A stretch of DNA of 64,000 nt from Planctomycetaceae bacterium. Lineage in GTDB: Bacteria > Planctomycetota > Planctomycetia > Pirellulales > Pirellulaceae. Position numbers and translations under genes: made by a program. The first letter of the stretch is position 1; every line of letters begins with the position of its first letter. The stretch covers positions 1-64,000 of the forward strand of contig PAQH01000096.1 of NCBI GenBank assembly GCA_002709225.1. The letters run 5' to 3'. Positions 19,012 through 27,739 of this stretch are shown here, piece after piece. Under the pieces are notes generated by a model that had not been told where the DNA came from, did no database searches, and worked only from the letters and a program-made list of their open reading frames with translations.

Positions 19012-19464
19012 GGCGACGGCTTTAGTCGAGCGAATATCTATGGAAATAGATCGACGGCGGGAGATACGAACGAAAGTACCAGTGTGTGCCACTGGCTCTG
19101 CCAGTGCAATACGCTGACGCCTGGCAAGCCGATGCCGGCGGTTGCAAGACTGGCAGTGGCAACGGTAGCCACGATGAATACTGATGTGGCAGGCGAGCGC
19201 TGGCGTGGCACAAGACGCTGCGTGACCGTGCGCAACGATGCGTTGCCCCGCGCGCCCATTCGCTCCGCTCCGCGCGGACGATGGCGAAGGTGGCGTGCTG
19301 CAGTGCGGGCCGGACCATGAGATTACTGCGGGGATTACTGCGGGCAGGCTTTCATCGCGCGCCGTAGCGGAATCAAAAAAATGCGCCGCCAGCAGCGGTA
19401 ATGTGGCCGTTTCCTGGGAAAACGGACTTCGTTGGAGTCCTGCCTCCACCGAGGCCGGATTGAT
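19012..19464. other. Intergenic region with palindromic repeats
   Basis: About 450 bp upstream of the DUF1592 gene holds several short inverted or related segments built on (C)ACTGGC/GCCAGTG. These include the perfect palindrome at 19090-19106, ACTGGCAGTGGCAA near 19149, and AGGCGAGCGCTGGC near 19191-19204, which recurs at about 57378-57391. No ORF here looks real. Confidence 0.5.
19090..19106. repeat. Palindrome CACTGGC-TCT-GCCAGTG
   Basis: A perfect 7-bp inverted repeat with a 3-base loop. Sequences of this kind (CACTGGC...GCCAGTG) recur between genes in planctomycete genomes, to my recollection. It lies about 80 bp upstream of the DUF1592 start. Confidence 0.7.
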
Positions 19465-20928
19465 TCAGAACGGGTTGAATTTATTCTCGATTCGCGGTTT
19501 GCGGGGCGATTTGGATTTGCGTTTGGACTTCGCTTTGGCCGCGTTTTTTTTCTGTTTGGCCTTGCCTGCTGCCGGCTTCTTGCCGGGTTTGTCGAGTGGC
19601 CCGGGTTGGGGTGATGGAACTGGAGAGGTGGCCGGACGCGTTCGCTCTTGCTGGGGCGGGACATCTGTGGCCGCAGCGGGGCGATTGATATTGCGTAACA
19701 AGTCCGTTGCGCTACCCGGCTCTGCGCCGTTGACACCGGGTGAGACCGTATCTTGGACGGACTTTGAAACGGTGTTGTCAGCTAAGGTATCCGCTGGTGC
19801 GGTCTGTGGACGCCGGCTGCTGGCGAGTACCTCGGGAGTGATCCGGAATCGCAGGGGGGGGCCGCTTAGTCCGAGCGCTTCCTGGGGAAGTTGCAGTCGG
19901 ATTTCTCCGGTTACCGCTGCTGGTAGCGTGAATACCAGTACATCGCTGGCGACCGAGCGAGCATCGAGATCAATCGAAGCTTGCCGCGGCTCGGTTGGTG
20001 TTTTGTCCAGGGGAACCAGGGGCAGTGAGATTTCCTCGGCATCGGTCAATTTGGCGCTCACACTAGCGCCCAAAGAACCTGTTCCGTTCCAGCTTGAGTA
20101 TTGAAAACCAATGTCTCCTGAACGGAAGGTAAACTTGATGAACAGGAAACGTTCAGCCGGGCTCTCAGAAGTGCCGGTTTCTGGCGTCGCTTCCGTGTTG
20201 GGTTCTCGCGTGTCGAGCTGGGCAGCGGCTGCTGGCGACAAGCGGGGTTGTACCCAGAGATGATCGACCACAATGCTGAGTTTACCCAGTCGTGTGCCGC
20301 TGCCCGGTTGCAGCTCGCGCCAGTCCGCGGCTGCGGGGTGCCGTGGGTTCGTGCCCTGGGTTTCTGTAGGTAATGTCGGAAAGACGCCCGTTGCGGACGG
20401 GCCTGAAGGTTCCGCTTGGGAGGCCGAGCTGTCGGGCTGGCGCTGGCTGACGCCAGTGCCGCTCAAACCAGTGAGCATCACGATCGCTACCACCACGACG
20501 ACAAGAGACAGCCCAGCGCCGCCGATCAACAGCCACCGTTTTTTGGGGGAGGCAGCAGCCGGTTTGCGGGACTCTGCTGGTCGCACCGCATTGGTGACTG
20601 GCTGTGATACCGAAGTGGGTATTTGATTCAGTTCGTCCAGGTCGAGGTCCTCCCACAGGGAGTTGCTCTGGTCCTCTGAGCTGATGGCGTCGGTATTGTC
20701 GGGTGGGAGCGGGGGCGGAACAGATGGTGGTTCGGCAATTGGCGGAGCGTCGGTCGAGTCGGGGAATAGCCCCTTGACGCGGATGGCAGCTACCCACCGC
20801 GTCGTGCCATCTTTGCGGATTTCAGCGGAAGGCGCAACCTGGTCGTCGGCCGCCATCTGCAGGAGCTGTTCTTCGGCGAGCGGACCGATCTCGTTTCCCT
20901 GATGTCGCAGATACCATTGTTCCGACAT
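19465..20928 (-). CDS. GYF-domain-containing single-pass membrane protein
   Basis: The N-terminal ~55 residues (EQWYLRHQGNEIGPLAEEQL) match the GYF_2 domain, a small module thought to bind proline-rich peptides. An acidic/proline-rich linker leads to one transmembrane helix (about residues 131-153, KKRWLLIGGAGLSLVVVVVA). A beta-rich domain of about 180 residues follows, then a Lys/Pro-rich tail (KAKSKRKSKSPRKPR). The topology suggests the GYF domain is cytoplasmic. The start has AGGTGA about 6 bases upstream. Function is unknown. Confidence 0.85.
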   Translation of the reverse strand: MSEQWYLRHQGNEIGPLAEEQLLQMAADDQVAPSAEIRKDGTTRWVAAIRVKGLFPDSTDAPPIAEPPSVPPPLPPDNTDAISSEDQSNSLWEDLDLDELNQIPTSVSQPVTNAVRPAESRKPAAASPKKRWLLIGGAGLSLVVVVVAIVMLTGLSGTGVSQRQPDSSASQAEPSGPSATGVFPTLPTETQGTNPRHPAAADWRELQPGSGTRLGKLSIVVDHLWVQPRLSPAAAAQLDTREPNTEATPETGTSESPAERFLFIKFTFRSGDIGFQYSSWNGTGSLGASVSAKLTDAEEISLPLVPLDKTPTEPRQASIDLDARSVASDVLVFTLPAAVTGEIRLQLPQEALGLSGPPLRFRITPEVLASSRRPQTAPADTLADNTVSKSVQDTVSPGVNGAEPGSATDLLRNINRPAAATDVPPQQERTRPATSPVPSPQPGPLDKPGKKPAAGKAKQKKNAAKAKSKRKSKSPRKPRIENKFNPF

Positions 20929-21043
20929 GGATTCACCTGTGCGGATGGAGTATCCAGAGAGTGGCTGTGGAGTGGCCTGTTATCACCGCGGCATGCCCAC
21001 GTCGCAACGAGCCTGTGTTCACTCTACCACATGCTCTCGACAT

Positions 21044-22723
21044 TCATCCAGTTGAACCTGTAGCGGCAAGCTGCTGGGCCGCCCAGGGCGCTAATTTTTC
21101 TCGGAAGATTTTCGCGTTGTGGCGGATATCCACAGGCAGCGATGGGTGGAGCAGAATATCGGCGATATCTCGCGTCAGGCTGTCTGTTGCTGCTTGTTGT
21201 CGCAGCTCCGCGAGCAGTGTGTCTTCTTCTTCTGGAGTACTGGGCCGGTGTTCAGGCCAGGTTTCCACCACGATCACAGGCCGTTGGTTGCCTGCTTCTC
21301 CGGTACCAACCAGCGCGGAACGGTAGACCGCGGGGTGGTTGTTGATAATGGCCTCGCAAGGGACGGTAAACAGGGTGCGTTCTCGAGTGATTACACGATG
21401 CCCCTTGCGCCCGCAAAACCAGAATCGGTCCTGTGGATCGAGATAGCCGACATCGCCCATGCGATGCCAGAATCCGTCTCCATCGGTGATCTTGTGGTCC
21501 GCGTTCGCATCGGTGCGAGTGACATAACATGGTGTCACGACGGCACCTTGAACAATCAGTTCGCCGATCTGCCCGGGCGCCACCTCGACTGTTTCCTCCA
21601 GTGTCGCCAGGGGGCGGTCGTTAATTTCAATCACGCGCCATTGTATTCCAGAAAAGCGTTTCCCCACGCATGTGCCGGCGCCTTGCCGACTGAGTGTCTC
21701 CGTTTCGCTGAGAACTTCCGAGGCGCTGATCGAGGCTACGGGTAGTGCTTCGGTGGCCCCGTACGGCGTATAGATGTCTCCATCGGCGGCGATGACCTGC
21801 TTCATACGGGCCAATACATGGGGCGGGACCGGCGCGCCCGCGGAAAAGATACGCTTGAGTGTCGGCAGCTTTACTTGGGCAGTTTCGCAGTGACGTCCCA
21901 CGGTGTTCCAGAGCGTGGGCGACCCAAAAGACTGGGTTACATTCCACTGCACAACAGGATCGATAATATTCTGGGGATCTACATTGGCGGGTTGCGTAAA
22001 GTCCATTTCCGGGAGGATTGTTGAAACTCCCATGGCGCTGTTGAAAAGCGCGAATAGTGGAAACCCGGGTAGATCGATGTCACCAGGCTGGATTCCATAG
22101 TGCTGCTGCAAATGCTCGACTTGAGCGACAAATGTTCCGTGCTCGTACAGCACGCCTTTAGGTGGTCCAGTGCTTCCACTGGTAAAGATAATAGCCGCCG
22201 GGTCGGCCGCTTGCGTCTCCGCAATATGAAACCCACTCGCTGCCTGGGAACGCAGCTGGGCAATGGTCGCGCCACCCCAGAACCACCGTCTACCGACAGT
22301 CACATTGGTACGGGCTCGGGGGAAGCGGCGTCGCAGTACCGTGCGAATTGCCTGGGCAAGAGGAATGGCCACGAAACCATCCGGATTGACTGCTTGGAGG
22401 CAGGCGATCAAGTTGCGGCGACCTAATCCCGGATCAATCAACACCATTACGATGCGGGCCTTCAGCATGGCGAAGACCAGGGAAACAAAATCGATACCTG
22501 GTCGCACCATTAACGCCATCCGGTCACCGGGTTGTAGTCCCAGTCTAAGAAGGCCCGCGGCAAGGCGGTCGCTGTCTTCCTGGAGTTCGGCAAAGCTGCA
22601 ACGACGGTACTGGTAGACTCCTTCTTGTCTACGCTTGAGTGGCTCGGCGATCGCTAATCCGTGCGGGTCGGTGCGCGCCGTAGCGGCGAGCCGCGAGGCG
22701 ACGTTGTTGGTGGACGTCGGCAT
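21044..22723 (-). CDS. AMP-forming acyl-CoA synthetase-like enzyme, OleC (beta-lactone synthetase)-like
   Basis: An ANL-superfamily adenylating enzyme of 559 aa. It has the ATP-binding loop IIFTSGSTGPPKG, the YGATEALPV motif, the MGDVGYLD segment and the hinge region FCGRKGHRV. The signature FPLFALFNSAMGVSTILPEMD closely resembles OleC, which forms beta-lactones from beta-hydroxy acids in olefin biosynthesis; fatty acid-CoA ligase is the alternative. No oleA, oleB or oleD is in the window. ATG 22723 overlaps the end region of the ATP-grasp gene, with AAGGTGA just upstream. It is the last gene of the mch operon. Confidence 0.85.
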   Translation of the reverse strand: MPTSTNNVASRLAATARTDPHGLAIAEPLKRRQEGVYQYRRCSFAELQEDSDRLAAGLLRLGLQPGDRMALMVRPGIDFVSLVFAMLKARIVMVLIDPGLGRRNLIACLQAVNPDGFVAIPLAQAIRTVLRRRFPRARTNVTVGRRWFWGGATIAQLRSQAASGFHIAETQAADPAAIIFTSGSTGPPKGVLYEHGTFVAQVEHLQQHYGIQPGDIDLPGFPLFALFNSAMGVSTILPEMDFTQPANVDPQNIIDPVVQWNVTQSFGSPTLWNTVGRHCETAQVKLPTLKRIFSAGAPVPPHVLARMKQVIAADGDIYTPYGATEALPVASISASEVLSETETLSRQGAGTCVGKRFSGIQWRVIEINDRPLATLEETVEVAPGQIGELIVQGAVVTPCYVTRTDANADHKITDGDGFWHRMGDVGYLDPQDRFWFCGRKGHRVITRERTLFTVPCEAIINNHPAVYRSALVGTGEAGNQRPVIVVETWPEHRPSTPEEEDTLLAELRQQAATDSLTRDIADILLHPSLPVDIRHNAKIFREKLAPWAAQQLAATGSTG

Positions 22724-22728
22724 GAGGT

Positions 22729-23610
22729 TCACCTTTTGCTAGCGAGTTGACTGATGTGTTCCAGTACGAGACGTGCGATGTCCAGTTGAAGTGTCCGCGA
22801 GAGTGCCTTCCAGCCAGGCACCGCATTTACTTCCAGCACGTAATGCTGGCCGTCCTGGGCGGGCAGGATATCCACGCCGGCCATCATTGCCCCCACCAGG
22901 CCGGTCGCCCGGCGGGCCACGTTCACAAGGTCCTCGTCGAGGTCGGCCGGTTCCGCAATCGCGCCTCGGGAGATATTGGTGCGCCAATCGTGGGGGTGTC
23001 TGCGGCGCATCGCGAAAATTTGATCGCCGAGCACAAAGAGGCGCAGGTCATAACCGTGGTGCGGCAGGAACGGTTGCTGGTAAATGATTGCTCGCAATTG
23101 GATCAGCGTCTTGAATGTGCGCCAGGCGACAGCCTCGTCAGAGACCCGCATGATTCCGCGGCCCTCACCTCCGTAGAGTGGTTTAATGACGACGTCACCG
23201 CCCAGCTGGCAAAAACCCTGCATTGCTTCATCGAAGGTCTGGCAGACAATCGTGGGAGGCACTCGAAGTCCTGCCTCTTGCAGCAAAGCGCAGGTCAGGT
23301 GTTTGTCGACCGCGATTTCCACCGAGCGCGGTGGGTTGACCACTAGAACTCCACGGGACTGCAGCCTGGCGAGTGCATTCATGCGAAAGATCACTTGCTC
23401 AAGTGATCCGGGGGGCATCGTGCGTACCAGGACTGCCGGGAATGCCTGAAGATCGGTCGCGTCTACGCTAATTTCGGGACGTTCTTGAACTTCCAGATTG
23501 GCTGTCAGTTGGGTGAATGAGAACGGGGTGAGTGCGTAGTCATCTGCCGCGGCGCGGGCGAGATCACGGAAATACCAGCTTTCGGGAGCACAGAGAACGG
23601 CCATGCGCAT
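22729..23610 (-). CDS. RimK-like ATP-grasp ligase, probable methanopterin-pathway glutamate ligase
   Basis: The sequence has an ATP-grasp fold: a pre-ATP-grasp N-terminus, then VVIKPLYGGEGRGI for ATP and Mg binding, YDLRLFVLGD and the catalytic YVLEVNAVPGW. It is of the RimK/MptN type, which adds glutamate or a similar amino acid to a carboxylate. It lies 6 bp after mch and its stop is followed within 5 bp by the next start, so the three genes are tightly coupled. From family knowledge and context I infer a role in the tail of tetrahydromethanopterin or a related cofactor. Confidence 0.85.
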   Translation of the reverse strand: MRMAVLCAPESWYFRDLARAAADDYALTPFSFTQLTANLEVQERPEISVDATDLQAFPAVLVRTMPPGSLEQVIFRMNALARLQSRGVLVVNPPRSVEIAVDKHLTCALLQEAGLRVPPTIVCQTFDEAMQGFCQLGGDVVIKPLYGGEGRGIMRVSDEAVAWRTFKTLIQLRAIIYQQPFLPHHGYDLRLFVLGDQIFAMRRRHPHDWRTNISRGAIAEPADLDEDLVNVARRATGLVGAMMAGVDILPAQDGQHYVLEVNAVPGWKALSRTLQLDIARLVLEHISQLASKR

Positions 23611-23616
23611 GCGACG

Positions 23617-24576
23617 TCACGGTCCGTAAAAGGAGTTGCGTAGAACATCCGGCCGTGTTTCGCCGAAGCGAAACTGACGCCCACTGTCCAGGTTGTTTAG
23701 AGTTACCACAGCGGGGCTGAACAGCAGTGGATCGATTTGGTAAAAATCGCGGTTGTGGTCTTCAAAAATGTCAGCAAAGGGTTGGCCAAACGCAGGTGAA
23801 GAGCAACTGGGAATCCGCGGCCCCAGTTCCTCGAGACGTGGATCATCTCCCGTGACCCAGAGCGTGACTTCAGCGCCGTAGAGAACTGCGTCATTGGTGC
23901 GGCCAATACCGATCAGGTCGTCGGCGGCGACCGGCGGAAGTGGCGCGACTCCATAGCCGCTGACAAGACGGTCGAGGTCAAAGCCGATTTCGTGCATTTT
24001 GTGGAGTGCAGTTTCTACGGACCTGGCAACGACCTGAATCGTGCCCGCCAGACTGGCGGTACGGGCGACCAGCAGTGTCAACCGGTCCGCCGGCACGCCA
24101 CAGTCGGTGGCGATTTGTTCGCAAACGGCGGTGGGGGGCAGTTGGGCGGACTCCAGCACGCCCACGGCGTGTTCCGCCGTTTCCGTGGTGCCAATCTGTT
24201 CAAACAGTTGTTCTTTCGCCGCGGCCGCGCGCATGGGACCTGAGCCCATCGCGAAAAAAGACTCTCCGCTGATTTGCCAGCCAGCGTATTGTGACGCCAA
24301 ACAGGCTGCTACGGGCTGGTCGGTACGTATCGCGACAGCAGGGCCTGGGAAGACGCCATGGCTACCCGGTACGATTTCTACCGAACCGAGTCCAGCCAGG
24401 CAGACTTCGGCCATCAGGCGGCCCGCTGCGAGACTGCCACGACAGTGGACACCAAAATCAAACAATTGGGCTCCACATGCGGCACGCGTCGAAACAATGC
24501 GCAGCCGCTCGGCAGATCGGCGGAGAGGGTTCAGGCAGGCGTGGCCGGATGCGTTCAGGTTCACGGTGGCTATCAT
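23617..24576 (-). CDS. mch: Methenyltetrahydromethanopterin cyclohydrolase
   Basis: Mch hydrolyses methenyl-H4MPT to formyl-H4MPT in the methanopterin-linked C1 oxidation path of methylotrophs, planctomycetes and methanogens. The 319 residues align with known Mch through LNASGHACLNPL, FDFGVHCRGSLAAGRLMAE, YAGWQISGESFFAMGSGPMRA and the C-terminal NSFYGP. The track ORF starts at a GTG (24618); ATG 24576 gives the normal N-terminus. It heads an operon with the ATP-grasp and OleC-like genes and is divergent from a DtxR-family regulator. Confidence 0.95.
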   Translation of the reverse strand: MIATVNLNASGHACLNPLRRSAERLRIVSTRAACGAQLFDFGVHCRGSLAAGRLMAEVCLAGLGSVEIVPGSHGVFPGPAVAIRTDQPVAACLASQYAGWQISGESFFAMGSGPMRAAAAKEQLFEQIGTTETAEHAVGVLESAQLPPTAVCEQIATDCGVPADRLTLLVARTASLAGTIQVVARSVETALHKMHEIGFDLDRLVSGYGVAPLPPVAADDLIGIGRTNDAVLYGAEVTLWVTGDDPRLEELGPRIPSCSSPAFGQPFADIFEDHNRDFYQIDPLLFSPAVVTLNNLDSGRQFRFGETRPDVLRNSFYGP

Positions 24577-24688
24577 GTCCGATCGAAGAGAATGCGGCAA
24601 GTCAGTGGTAGGCAGCACCGTCCGGGCCGATTAGAATGCCCGCGCTAGCTGTTAGATTGACGCGGGCAATGCCAGCAGGGATCGGTCT

Positions 24689-25390
24689 GTGGTCACCCTC
24701 ACTATTGAAAACTACGTCAAGACAATCTACCAGATCTGCCTGGAATGTGATGGGCGCCCTGCCGCGACTGGGCATTTGGCTGCCGCGCTCAGTGTGTCAC
24801 CGGGGACGGTGACAAGTATGCTCAAGACGCTGGACGATTCCGGGTTGGCGGAATACCGGCCGTACGAAGGGGTGCGTCTGACCGCCGCCGGTAAAACACT
24901 GGCCTTGCGCGTTCTCCGCAGGCATCGGCTGATCGAACTGTTTCTCGTGCAGACTCTGGGACTGTCCTGGGACGAAGTGCACGATGAGGCGGAAAACATG
25001 GAACACGCGATCAGTGATTTTCTGGTTGACCGGGTAGACCAGTTTCTGGGATTCCCGAGCAGTGATCCTCACGGTGATCCGATACCGCGGGCGGATGGAA
25101 CGGTTGATTCGGTGACGCGACAGAGTCTGGCGCAGTGGCAGGGGGGGCAGTCGTTCCAGCTCGTTCGTGTGCTCGACCAGTCCCCAGCATTTCTGCGTTA
25201 CCTGAGTAACTCCGGGTTGCAACTCGGCGCGACCGGAGAACTTGCCTCCACGAGTCCAGAAGCCAATGTGCTCACGATAATCGTCGGTGGTGGTGAAACC
25301 ACGTTGTCATGTGATGCCGCCTCAAAATTGCTGGTTGCTGACGTACCGCCCATGGAGAGTGAGCAGCTTGCCTCGGCCGAGCACCAATAG
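24689..25390 (+). CDS. DtxR/MntR family metal-dependent transcriptional regulator
   Basis: An N-terminal winged helix (TGHLAAALSVSPGTVTSMLKTL) is followed by the dimerisation and metal-binding domain with RHRLIELFLVQTLGLSWDEVHDEAENMEHAISD and the FPSSDPHGDPIP segment. A C-terminal FeoA/SH3-like domain completes the protein (233 aa), as in DtxR/IdeR. The EAENMEH motif supplies probable Glu/His ligands. The N-terminal segment reads TIENYVKTIY, with Asn where MntR has a metal-ligand Asp, so iron rather than manganese may be sensed. The start is GTG. It is divergent from mch, with about 110 bp between. Confidence 0.88.
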   Translation: MVTLTIENYVKTIYQICLECDGRPAATGHLAAALSVSPGTVTSMLKTLDDSGLAEYRPYEGVRLTAAGKTLALRVLRRHRLIELFLVQTLGLSWDEVHDEAENMEHAISDFLVDRVDQFLGFPSSDPHGDPIPRADGTVDSVTRQSLAQWQGGQSFQLVRVLDQSPAFLRYLSNSGLQLGATGELASTSPEANVLTIIVGGGETTLSCDAASKLLVADVPPMESEQLASAEHQ

Positions 25391-25400
25391 TCCAGGCGGA

Positions 25401-25429
25401 TTCTCCCAGCGTGGAACGGACTGGGAGGA
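25401..25429. terminator. Hairpin between convergent genes (possible bidirectional terminator)
   Basis: CTCCCAG and CTGGGAG form a perfect 7-bp stem with an 11-base loop between the stop codons of the convergent regulator and S9 peptidase genes. There is no T-run, so termination is only a possibility. Confidence 0.45.
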
Positions 25430-25435
25430 TGCCAA

Positions 25436-27460
25436 CTAGGTGTGCAGATATTTTTCCCACCAGCTGAGGATTTCGCCCAGGCGGTGTAGCCGCAGATCGG
25501 GCGGCCCGTTACGACTCATGCCGTGGCTGGACGAACGCGGATAACGTACAAAACGACTGGGAATACCACGTAGCTGCAACGCCGTAAAAACTTGTTCAGA
25601 TTGTTCAATATTGCAACGCAAATCACCCTCACTGTGGATGATCAGTGTGGGCGTTTTGGCCTGGCCGAGATGTGCCATGGGGCTCTGCGCCCACCGTACT
25701 TCGGTACGATCCCAGCCGTTTCCCGGGAAGTAAACATCTTCCGCCAGTGGAAAGTCGCTGTTACCAGACATACTGACGAGATTGCTGACACAACGATCGG
25801 AAATAGCAGCGGTGAAGTCATCGCAGTGCCCACAGACCCAGTTGGTCATATAGCCACCGTAACTACCTCCCATGACCCCCAGGTACCTGTGGTCAACATC
25901 GGGTTGCTGTTTCATAAATTCGAGAATGCACTGGATGTCTAGCCAATCCGCGCCGCCCCAGTTTCCTTTGATCGCGGCGCAGTGATCACGCCCATAACCT
26001 TTACTGCCACGCGGATTTCCGTAGAAGACAATGTATCCGGCGGCGGCCAGTAGTTGGAACTCGTGAAAGAAATCGACACCGTATTGGGCGTGGGGACCAC
26101 CGTGAATCTCCAGGACTGCGGGCTTTTTTCTGCTGCGCGAAGGGGGTGGTCTGAGCACCCAGATTTGCGTTCGATGGCCATCCGCGGCGGTGACCCAATG
26201 GGATTCCGGTTGGGCTATTAACAAACTGGAGAAGAGTGCGCCGTTCAAATTTGTTACCCGTTTGGGAGTCCAACGCGCCGGACGGGTGGTGGTCAAGAAG
26301 ACGTCGGCCAGACTGGTCCCGCTTTGGCGCGTCAGAATCAAGCGGTCTCGCTGTTTCGCTACATTGCCCAGATCGTAGTGGTAAGGGCCGGTTGTATGAA
26401 AGGTAACTTTGCCACCTCTGACAGGGACTGAAGCAATATGCATCTCGCCCTCTTGTCCTACATTCATGAACACACGTTTGCTGTCTCGGCTGAATTGCAG
26501 CGACGGTGCGAATTCTGCTTCGGCGGTATCTGTGATGGGGACCGCCAGCAGACAGATGTCGGTTTCTCCAGTGAGGCTCTGAGTGCGCCCGGATTGGAGG
26601 TGGTGTATGTAGAGCTCCAGATTTTCGACACTATAACTGCCCTCACGGCCCTCCCGTCCAGCAAATGCCAGCCATTGACCATCTGGTGACCAGCGAACGT
26701 GTTCTTTGGGTCCTGCCGGGAGGCCTTTCAGCGACGTGAGTTTGCCGCCGGGCAGATCGAGGATCGCTAGTTCGTCTTTCCAAGGACGTAACAAAGCGCG
26801 ACGATCGCGGTTGGTGGTGATTGCCAATTGCTTGCCCGATGGGGAGAAGTCGAAAGAGAACTCTCCCAACCGATCTTTGTTGTAGAGCAAGCGGTGTTCG
26901 CCAGTTTCGATGTCGATCAGATACAAGCCGTAGCGTTGTTGTTGGAAGTAGCCGTCGCCATCAAGCCGATACCAGAGTTGATCGATTTCTTTAGGAGGCT
27001 CGCTGGCTCCGGTTGTCTCGCGCTGCTCAATTGCCGCGCGCGTCCATTCCGCGTCGGTGATACGAAACGCCACCGCCAGATATTGCCCTTGAGGAGACCA
27101 GCAGAACTTTCCGATCGAACCTTCGGGAAACCGGGTTAGCACGCGAGCTTCCCCGCCCTGCGAGGGAATCAAGTAGATCTGTGGTTGTCGCTCGGTGCGG
27201 GTGCTGACAAAAGCGATTTGCTGCCCGTCTGGACTCCACCGTGGCGAGTGGTCCTTTTCTCCACTGGTAAACGGCGTTGAAGTGCTTTCCTCGAGATCCG
27301 CGACGTGTAGTTGTGTTTGGTAGTTGTTCTGGGATCCGACTGTTTTCACACCAAACACGACGCAGCGCCCGGACGGAGAAATCTGCGGATCGAATACCAG
27401 TTTGAAACGTAGTAGATCTTCCGCTTCGATGGCGCGTTGCGGTTGTTGGGTAGCGGGCAT
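25436..27460 (-). CDS. S9 family serine peptidase (prolyl oligopeptidase/acylaminoacyl-peptidase type)
   Basis: The N-terminal two thirds is a beta-propeller of repeated blades (DHSPRWSPDGQQIAFVSTRT, EHVRWSPDGQWLAFAGREG). The C-terminal alpha/beta hydrolase has the nucleophile elbow GGSYGGYMTNW, an Asp in HSEGDLRCNIEQSE and a His in SSSHGMSRNGPP. Such enzymes cleave short peptides or acylated N-termini. ATG 27460 gives 674 aa with the expected N-terminus; another ATG at 27625 would add 55 residues that do not form a signal peptide. The protein is probably cytoplasmic. Confidence 0.9.
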   Translation of the reverse strand: MPATQQPQRAIEAEDLLRFKLVFDPQISPSGRCVVFGVKTVGSQNNYQTQLHVADLEESTSTPFTSGEKDHSPRWSPDGQQIAFVSTRTERQPQIYLIPSQGGEARVLTRFPEGSIGKFCWSPQGQYLAVAFRITDAEWTRAAIEQRETTGASEPPKEIDQLWYRLDGDGYFQQQRYGLYLIDIETGEHRLLYNKDRLGEFSFDFSPSGKQLAITTNRDRRALLRPWKDELAILDLPGGKLTSLKGLPAGPKEHVRWSPDGQWLAFAGREGREGSYSVENLELYIHHLQSGRTQSLTGETDICLLAVPITDTAEAEFAPSLQFSRDSKRVFMNVGQEGEMHIASVPVRGGKVTFHTTGPYHYDLGNVAKQRDRLILTRQSGTSLADVFLTTTRPARWTPKRVTNLNGALFSSLLIAQPESHWVTAADGHRTQIWVLRPPPSRSRKKPAVLEIHGGPHAQYGVDFFHEFQLLAAAGYIVFYGNPRGSKGYGRDHCAAIKGNWGGADWLDIQCILEFMKQQPDVDHRYLGVMGGSYGGYMTNWVCGHCDDFTAAISDRCVSNLVSMSGNSDFPLAEDVYFPGNGWDRTEVRWAQSPMAHLGQAKTPTLIIHSEGDLRCNIEQSEQVFTALQLRGIPSRFVRYPRSSSHGMSRNGPPDLRLHRLGEILSWWEKYLHT

Positions 27461-27739
27461 AGGGACTCTTCGCGTGGACGCGATCCTGTTGGCAGGGAGC
27501 TCGATAGGGTGTGCTCGACGACAGCGTAGGAGAATAACGCGTGAGGAAAACAACGTGTAAGGTGTGGGGATTCTAACATGTATTCGTGTGCTTTGGACGC
27601 ATGCTCCAGCGACCTTATTTGGCATCTACATGGCCATCTACATGGCCCAGCGAGCCCGTGACGAATCGTTGTCGGAGCGTTAGAATCTGCACACCAACAC
27701 AATTGCAACTGCGAGCCGGTTTTCAGGACGCTGCCTGTG

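Noticed and set aside
19238-20104. 288-aa plus-strand ORF
   Set aside because: Antisense to the GYF-domain gene; no motif, Ser/Gly/Arg-rich shadow.
22747-23346. 199-aa plus-strand ORF
   Set aside because: Antisense to the ATP-grasp ligase whose catalytic motifs are intact.
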